A stretch of 5,171 bases of DNA from positions 1 to 5,171 of the forward strand of contig CAJANQ010000493.1 in the NCBI GenBank assembly GCA_903941145.1, read 5' to 3'. Every line of letters begins with the position of its first letter. The stretch's first letter is position 1. This document shows positions 1-4,496 of this stretch, one piece after another. The notes under the pieces are model-generated. The model was not told the DNA's origin, did not search any database, and saw only the letters and a list, made by a program, of their open reading frames with translations. This stretch comes from an uncultured Actinomycetes bacterium (lineage in GTDB: Bacteria > Actinomycetota > Acidimicrobiia > Acidimicrobiales > Microtrichaceae). Position numbers and translations under genes: made by a program.

Positions 1-92
1 AGCAGGCGGGAGAACAGGTCGGAGTACCGCTCGCCGCGGCTCGTCTGCTCGATGACGTTGGGAACCATGTAGTTCCGCGGGGTGAGGTCCAC
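1..92 (-). CDS. clpP: ATP-dependent Clp protease proteolytic subunit ClpP, N-terminal fragment
   Basis: Only the first 30 codons are in the window; the gene continues beyond the left edge. ClpP is the cytoplasmic serine protease chamber that, with ClpX or ClpC ATPases, degrades unfolded or tagged proteins. The visible residues include VPNVIEQTSRGERYSDLFSR, the typical ClpP N-terminus (axial-pore segment followed by the start of the first helix). The catalytic Ser, His and Asp lie outside the window. I chose the GTG at 92 because an AGGAG lies 5 nt upstream of it; an in-frame ATG eight codons later (at 68) is an alternative and would lack such a site. The gene follows tig on the same strand after 28 nt and is probably co-transcribed with it. 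Identification rests on the short N-terminus plus the conserved tig-clpP order. Confidence 0.88.
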   Translation of the reverse strand, partial: MDLTPRNYMVPNVIEQTSRGERYSDLFSRL

Positions 93-97
93 CTGTG

Positions 98-102
98 CTC
101 CT
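98..102 (-). promoter_or_regulatory. Ribosome binding site for clpP
   Basis: The minus strand reads AGGAG here, 5 nt before the GTG at 92. It favours that GTG over the downstream ATG as the clpP start and shows that clpP has its own translation signal within the tig operon. Confidence 0.7.
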
Positions 103-120
103 GGTTGCGGTTCGGGTTGG

Positions 121-1509
121 TCAGTCGTGGTCATGATCGTGGTCGTGATCATGGTCGTGCTCGTGGTCATGGTCATGGACCAGTTCCGGCTCCGGGGCCG
201 TCAGGAACTCGGCGGGGACCGCGTTGCCGTTCTCGTCGACGACCTCGGCCCGCTCGAGCAGCCAGTCGACCGCCTTCGTCTTGGCAATCTCGGAGCGTAC
301 TGCCGAGAGCTGACCGTTGCTCTGCAGGTTCTCGCGGGCCTCCTCGAGCGTGAGGTCGGCGCCTTCGATCATCTTTTCGATCTGCTCGTCAAGCTCGTCC
401 TCGGAGACCTCGATGCTCTCGGCGGCCACGACGGCGCGCAGGGCCAGGTCCACCTTGGAGGCCTCGACCGCCGCCTCACGCAGCGACTCGGTGAACGCCT
501 CGGGGTCCTGGCCGGTGATCCGGATGTAGTCCTCGAGGCGCATGCCCATGTGCGACAGCTGGTGGGCCATCGACTGCAGACGGCCCTGCATCTCCTCCGA
601 CACCATGGCGTTCGGGGGGTCCTCCTCGACCAGCTCGGCGAGGGCGGTGCCCAGACGGGCCTGGACCGAGCCACGGGTCTGCGACTCGCGGTCACCGGCG
701 AGACGGGTCCGGATGTCCTCGACCAGCTCGGCCGACGTCTCGAACTCGGAGACCCCGGCGGCCCACTCGTCGGTGACCTCGGGGAGCACCTGCTCCTTCA
801 CGACCTTGACGGTCACCTTGAAGTCGACCGGGTCCTCGTCGGGGTCCGGGTGGTCGGCGGTGAACTCGACGGTGTCGCCGGCCGAGGCGCCGGTCAGATG
901 GGCGTCGAACTCGGGGGTGATGGCGCCGGAGCCGACCAGGTAGATGTAGTCGTCGGCCACCAGGCCGTCGAGCTCCTCGCCGTCACGGCTGCCGTGCACG
1001 TCGACGGTCAGGTAGTCGCCGTCGGCGGCGGCACGCTCGACCTCGCCGAGCTCGGCCGACTGCTGACGGAGGCGGTCGAGCTGGTCGGACACCTCGGAGT
1101 CGGGCACCTCGGGCGAGGGGACCTCGATCTTCAGGCCGTTGTAACCGCCCACGACAATGACCGGACGGGTCTCGACGACGGCGGAGAAGGTGACGTCGCC
1201 CGACTCCTCGCCGTCGGTGATGTCGATCTGGGGCGGGCCGATGACGTCGACGTCGTGCTCGATGACCGCCTGCGCGTAGAACTCGGGGATCGCCTGCTGG
1301 AGCGACTCCGGCCGGGCAGCGTCGGCACCGAGCTGCTTCTCGAGGATCTTGCGGGGGGCCTTGCCGGCGCGGAACCCGGGGATGCGGACCTGCTTGGAGA
1401 TCTCGACCCACGTGTCGGCGACTGCTGCCTGGAACTCGGGCTCGTCCTCGGTGAACGAGACGACGACCTTGACCTTGTTGCCCTCTTCGGGCTCAACCGT
1501 GCTCTTCAT
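121..1509 (-). CDS. tig: Trigger factor (ribosome-associated chaperone / peptidyl-prolyl isomerase) with His-rich C-terminal tail
   Basis: The 462-residue product matches trigger factor in length and layout. The ribosome-binding domain is about residues 1-115, with the ribosome-docking loop GFRAGKAP at 45-52. An FKBP-type isomerase domain spans about 163-240 (GDYLTVDVHG, then LVGSGAITPEFDAHLTG), and the helical chaperone body about 250-430, including VDWLLERAEV. The protein binds nascent chains at the ribosomal exit. Two things are odd: the FKBP domain looks about eight residues shorter than in E. coli around 216-230, and residues 445-462 are nine consecutive His-acidic pairs, a metal-binding style tail better known from SlyD. 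The ATG at 1509 gives the family-typical start MKSTVE; the frame stays open 38 codons further upstream, but that part shows no family resemblance and would run antisense into the tRNA-Pro gene. No clear ribosome binding site precedes the ATG. clpP follows 28 nt downstream. Confidence 0.96.
   Translation of the reverse strand: MKSTVEPEEGNKVKVVVSFTEDEPEFQAAVADTWVEISKQVRIPGFRAGKAPRKILEKQLGADAARPESLQQAIPEFYAQAVIEHDVDVIGPPQIDITDGEESGDVTFSAVVETRPVIVVGGYNGLKIEVPSPEVPDSEVSDQLDRLRQQSAELGEVERAAADGDYLTVDVHGSRDGEELDGLVADDYIYLVGSGAITPEFDAHLTGASAGDTVEFTADHPDPDEDPVDFKVTVKVVKEQVLPEVTDEWAAGVSEFETSAELVEDIRTRLAGDRESQTRGSVQARLGTALAELVEEDPPNAMVSEEMQGRLQSMAHQLSHMGMRLEDYIRITGQDPEAFTESLREAAVEASKVDLALRAVVAAESIEVSEDELDEQIEKMIEGADLTLEEARENLQSNGQLSAVRSEIAKTKAVDWLLERAEVVDENGNAVPAEFLTAPEPELVHDHDHEHDHDHDHDHDHD
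124..177 (-). repeat. His-Asp dipeptide repeat encoded at the 3' end of tig
   Basis: Eighteen codons immediately before the tig stop encode nine His-X pairs, X being Asp except for one Glu in the third pair. Codons alternate irregularly (CAT four times, CAC five times, GAT twice), so the DNA is an imperfect hexanucleotide repeat. The A/T-ending codons are frequent compared with the rest of the gene, which uses almost only G/C-ending codons. Confidence 0.9.
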
Positions 1510-1519
1510 CAGACGGGCG

Positions 1520-1525
1520 AGGTTA
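1520..1525 (-). promoter_or_regulatory. Candidate -10 box of the tig promoter
   Basis: The minus strand reads TAACCT, which fits the actinobacterial TAnnnT -10 consensus. Placing the transcript start 7 nt beyond it gives a leader of about 4 nt before the tig ATG, which would explain the missing ribosome binding site. I see no good -35 hexamer. Assigned by inspection only. Confidence 0.4.
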
Positions 1526-1542
1526 GTGCGGGGCCCCGACAC
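1526..1542. promoter_or_regulatory. Palindrome adjoining the tig -10 box, candidate operator
   Basis: A perfect 10-bp palindrome CGGGGCCCCG (1529-1538) is flanked by GTG (1526-1528) and CAC (1540-1542), extending the symmetry with one extra base. It directly abuts the putative tig -10 box on its upstream side, where a repressor or activator could act. It is not the CIRCE element bound by HrcA. Chance is possible in DNA this GC-rich. Confidence 0.3.
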
Positions 1543-1581
1543 CCCATGAATCGCCCACACGGGCCGTCCCGCCGACCCGGT

Positions 1582-1587
1582 TAGGGT
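1582..1587 (+). promoter_or_regulatory. Candidate -10 box of the tRNA-Pro promoter
   Basis: TAGGGT fits TAnnnT and ends 8 nt before the mature tRNA 5' end, giving a transcript start around 1594 and a very short 5' leader for RNase P. No recognisable -35 element lies 16-18 nt upstream. Confidence 0.5.
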
Positions 1588-1595
1588 GCACCGCA

Positions 1596-1669
1596 CGGGA
1601 CGTGGCGCAGTCTGGCAGCGCACCGGCTTTGGGAGCCGGGGGTCGAGAGTTCAAATCTCTCCGTCCCGA
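1596..1669 (+). tRNA. tRNA-Pro, anticodon UGG
   Basis: A complete cloverleaf can be drawn. The acceptor stem CGGGACG (1596-1602) pairs perfectly with CGTCCCG (1662-1668), with discriminator A at 1669. The D stem is GCGC/GCGC (1605-1608 and 1618-1621), and the anticodon stem is CCGGC/GCCGG with loop TTTGGGA (1628-1634), so the anticodon is TGG (1630-1632), reading CCA and probably other proline codons. The T arm is GAGAG-TTCAAAT-CTCTC (1645-1661). No CCA is encoded, so it must be added after transcription. The gene diverges from tig. Confidence 0.97.
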
Positions 1670-1729
1670 CTTGGCCGCCCGGCGCGCCGCCCAGGTGGAG
1701 AACTTGGGACGAACCGGCCGCCATGGGCG

Positions 1730-1735
1730 TACCGT
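1730..1735 (+). promoter_or_regulatory. Candidate -10 box implying a leaderless hydrolase mRNA
   Basis: TACCGT fits TAnnnT and lies at exactly -12 to -7 if the hydrolase ATG at 1742 is also the first transcribed base. This agrees with the absence of a strong ribosome binding site before that ATG. Leaderless mRNAs of this geometry are common in actinobacteria. A TTGGGA at 1704-1709 is 20 nt upstream, too far for a standard -35. Confidence 0.35.
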
Positions 1736-1741
1736 GGACGG

Positions 1742-2635
1742 ATGGAACGCCGCACGGTCACCGTCCACGGCCACGAGATCTCGTACCGCACCGGCGGCGA
1801 GGGTCCCGTCGTGCTGCTGATCCACGGCATGGCCGGCAGCTCGTCCTCATGGGTACCGGTGCTGGCAGACCTGGCGCCGTACATGACCTACGTCGCCCCC
1901 GACCTTCCCGGCCACGGACACTCCGACAAGTGGCGCGGCGACTACTCGCTCGGCGCCTACGCCGGGTTCCTGCGGGACCTGCTCGCCGCCCTCGGCCACG
2001 ACCGCGCCACCATCGTCGGCCAGTCGCTCGGCGGCGGCGTCGCGATGCAGCTCGCCTACCAGCACCCCGAGCGGTGCGAGCGTCTGGTGCTGGTCTGCGC
2101 AGGAGGCCTGGGCAAAGAGGTCATGCCGGTGCTGCGCGGCCTGGCTGCGCCCGGGGTCGGCGCCGTGCTGCCGGTCGCGTTCCAGCCCTTCTACAAGACG
2201 GTCGGCGAGACGCTCGCCGGCTGGGCCGGCAAGGTCGGGCTCCAGCCCAGCGCTGCCGTCCAGGAGATGTGGCGCGCCTACACCTCGTTGATCGACCCTC
2301 GCACCCGGAACGCCTTCCTGCACACGCTCCGCTCCGTGGTGGACGTGAAGGGCCAGCGCGTCTCTGCCCGCGACCGTCTGTACCTGGCGCAGCACCTGCC
2401 GACGATGGTCGTGTGGGGCGACCACGACCCGGTCATCCCGGTGTCGCACGCCTACGAGGCGCGCGACGCGCTCCCGGGCAGCCGTCTCGAGATCATGGAG
2501 GGCTGCGGCCACTTCCCCCACTGCGAGGACCCTCGCAAGTTCGCCGGGCTGCTCGTGGACTTCATCTCGACGACCGAGCCTGCCCGCATGGACCACGACG
2601 AACTCACCAAGATGTTCGGCAGCTCGGGCGACTAG
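1742..2635 (+). CDS. Alpha/beta hydrolase fold protein
   Basis: The 297-residue protein has the hallmarks of a soluble alpha/beta hydrolase. An oxyanion-hole segment HGMAGSSSSW sits at 28-37 and a strand/turn with DLPGHGHSD at 54-62. The nucleophile elbow GQSLGG has Ser95, the probable acid is Asp229 in WGDHDPVIP, and the probable base is His257 in GCGHFPH; the triad is therefore complete. About residues 125-215 form the variable cap. The pattern resembles C-C bond hydrolases of the meta-cleavage type, haloperoxidase-like and epoxide/haloalkane enzymes; the substrate cannot be named. No signal peptide is seen, so it is probably cytoplasmic. The frame stays open upstream through the tRNA-Pro gene, but homology-like sequence begins only at this ATG. 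It starts 72 nt after the tRNA and converges with tRNA-Gly. Confidence 0.92.
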   Translation: MERRTVTVHGHEISYRTGGEGPVVLLIHGMAGSSSSWVPVLADLAPYMTYVAPDLPGHGHSDKWRGDYSLGAYAGFLRDLLAALGHDRATIVGQSLGGGVAMQLAYQHPERCERLVLVCAGGLGKEVMPVLRGLAAPGVGAVLPVAFQPFYKTVGETLAGWAGKVGLQPSAAVQEMWRAYTSLIDPRTRNAFLHTLRSVVDVKGQRVSARDRLYLAQHLPTMVVWGDHDPVIPVSHAYEARDALPGSRLEIMEGCGHFPHCEDPRKFAGLLVDFISTTEPARMDHDELTKMFGSSGD

Positions 2636-2638
2636 GAC

Positions 2639-2664
2639 CGGCTGCACAGAACGGCTGCACAGAA
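2639..2664. repeat. 13-bp tandem duplication downstream of the hydrolase
   Basis: The unit CGGCTGCACAGAA occurs twice without a spacer (2639-2651 and 2652-2664), and a CG after the second copy continues the pattern. It begins 3 nt after the hydrolase stop codon and looks like a small replication-slippage duplication in non-coding DNA. Confidence 0.9.
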
Positions 2665-2680
2665 CGAGTACGGGCAGCTG
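2652..2680 (+). terminator. Weak candidate hairpin after the hydrolase gene
   Basis: CGGCTGC (2652-2658) can pair with GCAGCTG (2674-2680) with one G-U pair and a 15-nt loop; the first copy of the tandem repeat (2639-2645) can pair with the same arm instead. There is no U-tract and the loop is large, so this is only a possible terminator. Confidence 0.2.
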
Positions 2681-2685
2681 TAGAG

Positions 2686-2756
2686 AGCGGGTACGGGGAA
2701 TCGAACCCCGGTCAACAGGTTGGAAACCTGTGGCTCTACCATTGAGCTACACCCGC
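2686..2756 (-). tRNA. tRNA-Gly, anticodon UCC
   Basis: On the minus strand a 71-nt cloverleaf is complete. The acceptor stem GCGGGTG/TACCCGC has one G-T pair at the base and discriminator T. The D arm is GCTC-AATGGTA-GAGC. The anticodon arm ACAGG-TTTCCAA-CCTGT gives anticodon TCC (reads GGA/GGG), and the T arm is CGGGG-TTCGATT-CCCCG. The length and the short D loop are typical of bacterial tRNA-Gly. No CCA is encoded. It lies downstream of the PAP2 gene on the same strand but appears to have its own promoter. Confidence 0.97.
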
Positions 2757-2766
2757 GACGGTCGGC

Positions 2767-2772
2767 ACCATA
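2767..2772 (-). promoter_or_regulatory. Candidate -10 box of the tRNA-Gly promoter
   Basis: The minus strand reads TATGGT, a good TAnnnT match, ending 10 nt before the mature tRNA-Gly 5' end. The spacing resembles that of the tRNA-Pro gene. No clear -35 hexamer is visible. Confidence 0.45.
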
Positions 2773-2804
2773 GTTCCCGGCGCGCCGCGGGTCCTCCCCG
2801 GCAC

Positions 2805-2817
2805 CCGCCCCGGGCGG
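2805..2817 (-). terminator. Short GC hairpin just after the PAP2 gene
   Basis: CCGCC (2805-2809) pairs with GGCGG (2813-2817) around a 3-nt loop, starting 8 nt downstream of the PAP2 stop codon in the direction of transcription. There is no U-tract. It may end PAP2 transcription before tRNA-Gly, but small GC hairpins are frequent by chance here. Confidence 0.25.
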
Positions 2818-2824
2818 TCCAACC

Positions 2825-3757
2825 TCAGGGCGGCGAGGTCCCGGCGGGCCGACGCGTCGTCGGGTCGAGCGAGAGCGACCGGAACACCACCAGCAGCAGC
2901 GCGGTCACGAACGCAGCCTCGGCGGTGAGCGCCATGACGGCGAGCACGAAGAACGACGACCGCATCGCGGTGGCCCGGGCGGGGTCGAGCACGACGACGA
3001 CCACGGTCATCACGGCCGTCGCCGCTGCCGCCATGACGCCGAGTACCACGAGCACGCCGAGGGGCCGGCGGACCGACGCCGGCGGCGGGTCCGTCGTGTC
3101 CGTGGCACCGCGCCACACGACGAGCACAGCGGCGCCCGCAAGGGCCCACGCCAGCACCACCAGGTGCGCCGCCACGACGTCGCTCGGGCGGTGGTAGGCG
3201 GCCAGCACCGTCGACACGCCGAACGTGGCGCCGAACAGTCCGACGACCACCCAGGTCCAGGGCCGTGCGCGCAGCGGGAGGACCATCACGAGCACGACGG
3301 CAAGCACCATGCCGACCGACGTGTGCCCGCTGGGGAACGTGTTGGTGCCCTCGGCGTAGTCGGTCGGGACGAGCAGCGGCCGATCGAGGACGACGCGCTT
3401 GAGCACCTGCACGGTGACGAGCGACCCGCCGGCCACACCCGCAACCACCAGCGCGAGCCGGGGACGACGGCGAGCGAGGGCGACCACCACCGCGACAGCC
3501 GCGCCCAGGCCCACTGTCACCACGTTCACCGCAGAGATGCGGCCCGTGAAGGACACGTCCGACCGGGCCACGAGCTGCACCGCGCCGCGGATCACTGCCT
3601 CCTCCACCTCCTGGCCGGCGCCGGTGCGGACGGAGACCACGTAGAGCAGCACCGCGGCGAGTGCGCAGGCCGTCGAGCCCAGTGCGAGCAGCGCAGCGGT
3701 CCGCCGGTCGGTCCGGCCACCCGACGGGTCGACGGCCGGCGGCACAGGAACCGTCAC
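2825..3757 (-). CDS. PAP2-family membrane phosphatase (phosphatidic acid phosphatase type 2 / lipid phosphatase-like)
   Basis: The 310-residue protein is strongly hydrophobic with about eight membrane helices (roughly 21-43, 76-95, 100-120, 146-162, 167-187, 194-215, 232-257, 268-292). It carries the three PAP2 phosphatase motifs in order: Lys120 with Arg126-Pro127; PSGH at 142-145, with catalytic-type His145; and Ser182...His189...Asp193 in AAYHRPSDV. Such enzymes remove phosphate from lipid phosphates or polyprenyl diphosphates at the membrane; the substrate here is unknown. Two oddities are that the Arg normally following Ser182 is Thr183, and that two helices follow the catalytic core, where the minimal fold has six. 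The GTG start at 3757 is chosen because GGGGAGG lies 6 nt upstream; the reading frame continues to 3805 with unremarkable sequence. It diverges from the HD-domain gene. Confidence 0.9.
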   Translation of the reverse strand: MTVPVPPAVDPSGGRTDRRTAALLALGSTACALAAVLLYVVSVRTGAGQEVEEAVIRGAVQLVARSDVSFTGRISAVNVVTVGLGAAVAVVVALARRRPRLALVVAGVAGGSLVTVQVLKRVVLDRPLLVPTDYAEGTNTFPSGHTSVGMVLAVVLVMVLPLRARPWTWVVVGLFGATFGVSTVLAAYHRPSDVVAAHLVVLAWALAGAAVLVVWRGATDTTDPPPASVRRPLGVLVVLGVMAAAATAVMTVVVVVLDPARATAMRSSFFVLAVMALTAEAAFVTALLLVVFRSLSLDPTTRRPAGTSPP

Positions 3758-3763
3758 ACCATT

Positions 3764-3770
3764 CCTCCCC
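3764..3770 (-). promoter_or_regulatory. Ribosome binding site deciding the PAP2 start
   Basis: The minus strand reads GGGGAGG, 6 nt before GTG at 3757. This is the strongest such site near the gene and argues for the GTG start over the one 16 codons upstream. An ATG between the two is out of frame and meets a stop after two codons. Confidence 0.75.
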
Positions 3771-3823
3771 AGGTCGCTCGCTGCGGCTTCGACAGGGTCC
3801 CCCACGCCGTCATCCTGACCGAC

Positions 3824-3851
3824 CGGGGACGGCCCGCACCGTCGGTCCCCG
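3824..3851. promoter_or_regulatory. Inverted repeat A in the PAP2/HD divergent region
   Basis: CGGGGAC (3824-3830) is a perfect inverted copy of GTCCCCG (3845-3851), separated by 14 nt. The separation between arm centres is 21 bp, about two helical turns, as expected for a dimeric regulator site. It overlaps inverted repeat B, whose left arm lies inside this repeat's loop. Confidence 0.4.
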
Positions 3852-3878
3852 TGTCACAGGCCGGGCCTACGGTGCGGG
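3833..3878. promoter_or_regulatory. Inverted repeat B in the PAP2/HD divergent region
   Basis: CCCGCACCGT (3833-3842) and ACGGTGCGGG (3869-3878) are perfect 10-bp inverted copies with a 26-nt loop. The right arm covers most of the candidate HD-gene -10 box. It could be a pair of half-sites or an RNA stem; as RNA it would exclude simple nested pairing with repeat A. Confidence 0.45.
3868..3873 (+). promoter_or_regulatory. Candidate -10 box for the HD-domain gene
   Basis: TACGGT fits TAnnnT; it contains the only TA dinucleotide between 3758 and 3875. A transcript start near 3880 would give a leader of about 59 nt before the ATG at 3939. No good -35 element is visible. Confidence 0.35.
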
Positions 3879-3925
3879 TGCAGGAGAGGGACGGCATGCC
3901 GGACGCTCCGCCACGCCGCTCCTGC

Positions 3926-3933
3926 AGGAAGGA
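3926..3933 (+). promoter_or_regulatory. Ribosome binding site of the HD-domain gene
   Basis: The purine run AGGAAGGA ends 5 nt before the ATG at 3939 and supports that start. Confidence 0.7.
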
Positions 3934-3938
3934 TCCAC

Positions 3939-4478
3939 ATGGACCCCACTGCCGCGCGAGCGATCGCGACACAGGCCCATTCGGGACAGACCGACAAGGC
4001 CGGCCAGCCGTACATCGAGCACCCCGAGCGGGTAGCAGCCCGGCTGACCGACCCCGACGCCCAGGTCGTCGCACTCCTGCACGACGTCATCGAGGACACC
4101 GAGCTCACCGCCGACGACCTGCGGGCTGCCGGGGCCTCCGAGCTCCAGGTCCAGGCGCTCGAGGCGCTCGCCCACGCGGACGACGTGAGCGACGAGGACT
4201 ACTGGCGGGCGCTCCGGGCGGTGCCGCTGGCCCGGCTGGTCAAGGTGGCCGACCTGGCCGACAACACCGACCCGGCGCGCATCGCGCTGCTCGAGCCGGC
4301 ACAGCAGGAACACTTCCGCACGAAGTACCGCTCGGCCATGGCCGTCATCGGATGGGACGAGACGCCCGACGGCGAGCTGGTCCGCCCCGGGGCCTGGGCC
4401 GAGATGGAGCGAATCCTGCGCCCGTCGGAACCCACGCTCGGGGCCGACACCTTCGGCGACCGGCCGGTCACCGGCTGA
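3939..4478 (+). CDS. Stand-alone HD-domain phosphohydrolase of the SpoT/Mesh1 type (candidate small alarmone hydrolase)
   Basis: The 179-residue protein is essentially one HD domain. The metal and substrate pattern follows (p)ppGpp hydrolases: His14 in HSGQ, the DKAGQPYIEHP segment with His28, His48-Asp49 followed by Glu52-Asp53 in LLHDVIEDTEL, and a late Asp in KVADLADNTDPAR (105-109), where SpoT-like proteins have an ADRLHN-type sequence. No synthetase, TGS or ACT domain is present, so any activity would be hydrolytic: removing the 3'-diphosphate of ppGpp or another nucleotide. Assignment to alarmones rather than another nucleotide is inference. The protein looks cytoplasmic. The start has a good ribosome binding site, and the gene converges with the Ddn-like gene, 9 nt separating the two coding ends. 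Confidence 0.85.
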   Translation: MDPTAARAIATQAHSGQTDKAGQPYIEHPERVAARLTDPDAQVVALLHDVIEDTELTADDLRAAGASELQVQALEALAHADDVSDEDYWRALRAVPLARLVKVADLADNTDPARIALLEPAQQEHFRTKYRSAMAVIGWDETPDGELVRPGAWAEMERILRPSEPTLGADTFGDRPVTG

Positions 4479-4496
4479 CGGGCAGCGTCAGGCCGG
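4471..4496. terminator. Bidirectional stem-loop spanning both convergent stop codons
   Basis: CCGGCTGACG (4471-4480) pairs with CGTCAGGCCGG (4486-4496): ten pairs with one bulged G at 4492 and a 5-nt loop. The HD-gene stop (4476-4478) lies in one arm and the complement of the Ddn-like stop (4488-4490) in the other, so each transcript ends its coding part inside the same hairpin. No U-tract follows on either strand; U-less terminators have been proposed for actinobacteria, so a shared terminator is plausible but unproven. Confidence 0.5.

Noticed and set aside
82..1584. A 500-codon open frame on the plus strand opposite tig
   Set aside because: It is antisense to an unmistakable trigger factor gene in GC-rich DNA, where such mirror frames are expected; its product is low-complexity with no family signature.
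1510..1600. A CIRCE or other known heat-shock operator upstream of tig
   Set aside because: No TTAGCACTC-type arm is present; the similar GGTTAG strings at 1521 and 1580 belong to the two separate -10 regions and are not an inverted repeat.
1586..1741. An extended N-terminus for the hydrolase beginning inside the tRNA-Pro gene
   Set aside because: The extra residues are translated tRNA and spacer sequence; family-like sequence starts at the ATG at 1742.
1847..2647. A 266-codon open frame opposite the hydrolase gene
   Set aside because: It is a mirror frame of a gene with a complete catalytic triad and shows no recognisable domain or ribosome binding site.
1596..2756. The two tRNA genes as integration (att) sites of a mobile element
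   Set aside because: There is no integrase, no duplicated tRNA 3' end and no foreign-looking composition between or beside them.
1678..2788. A 13-bp sequence CCCGGCGCGCCGC shared at 1678-1690 (just after tRNA-Pro) and 2776-2788 (just upstream of tRNA-Gly)
   Set aside because: It is pure G/C around an 8-bp palindrome, so chance recurrence is likely; the two copies have different positions relative to their tRNAs.
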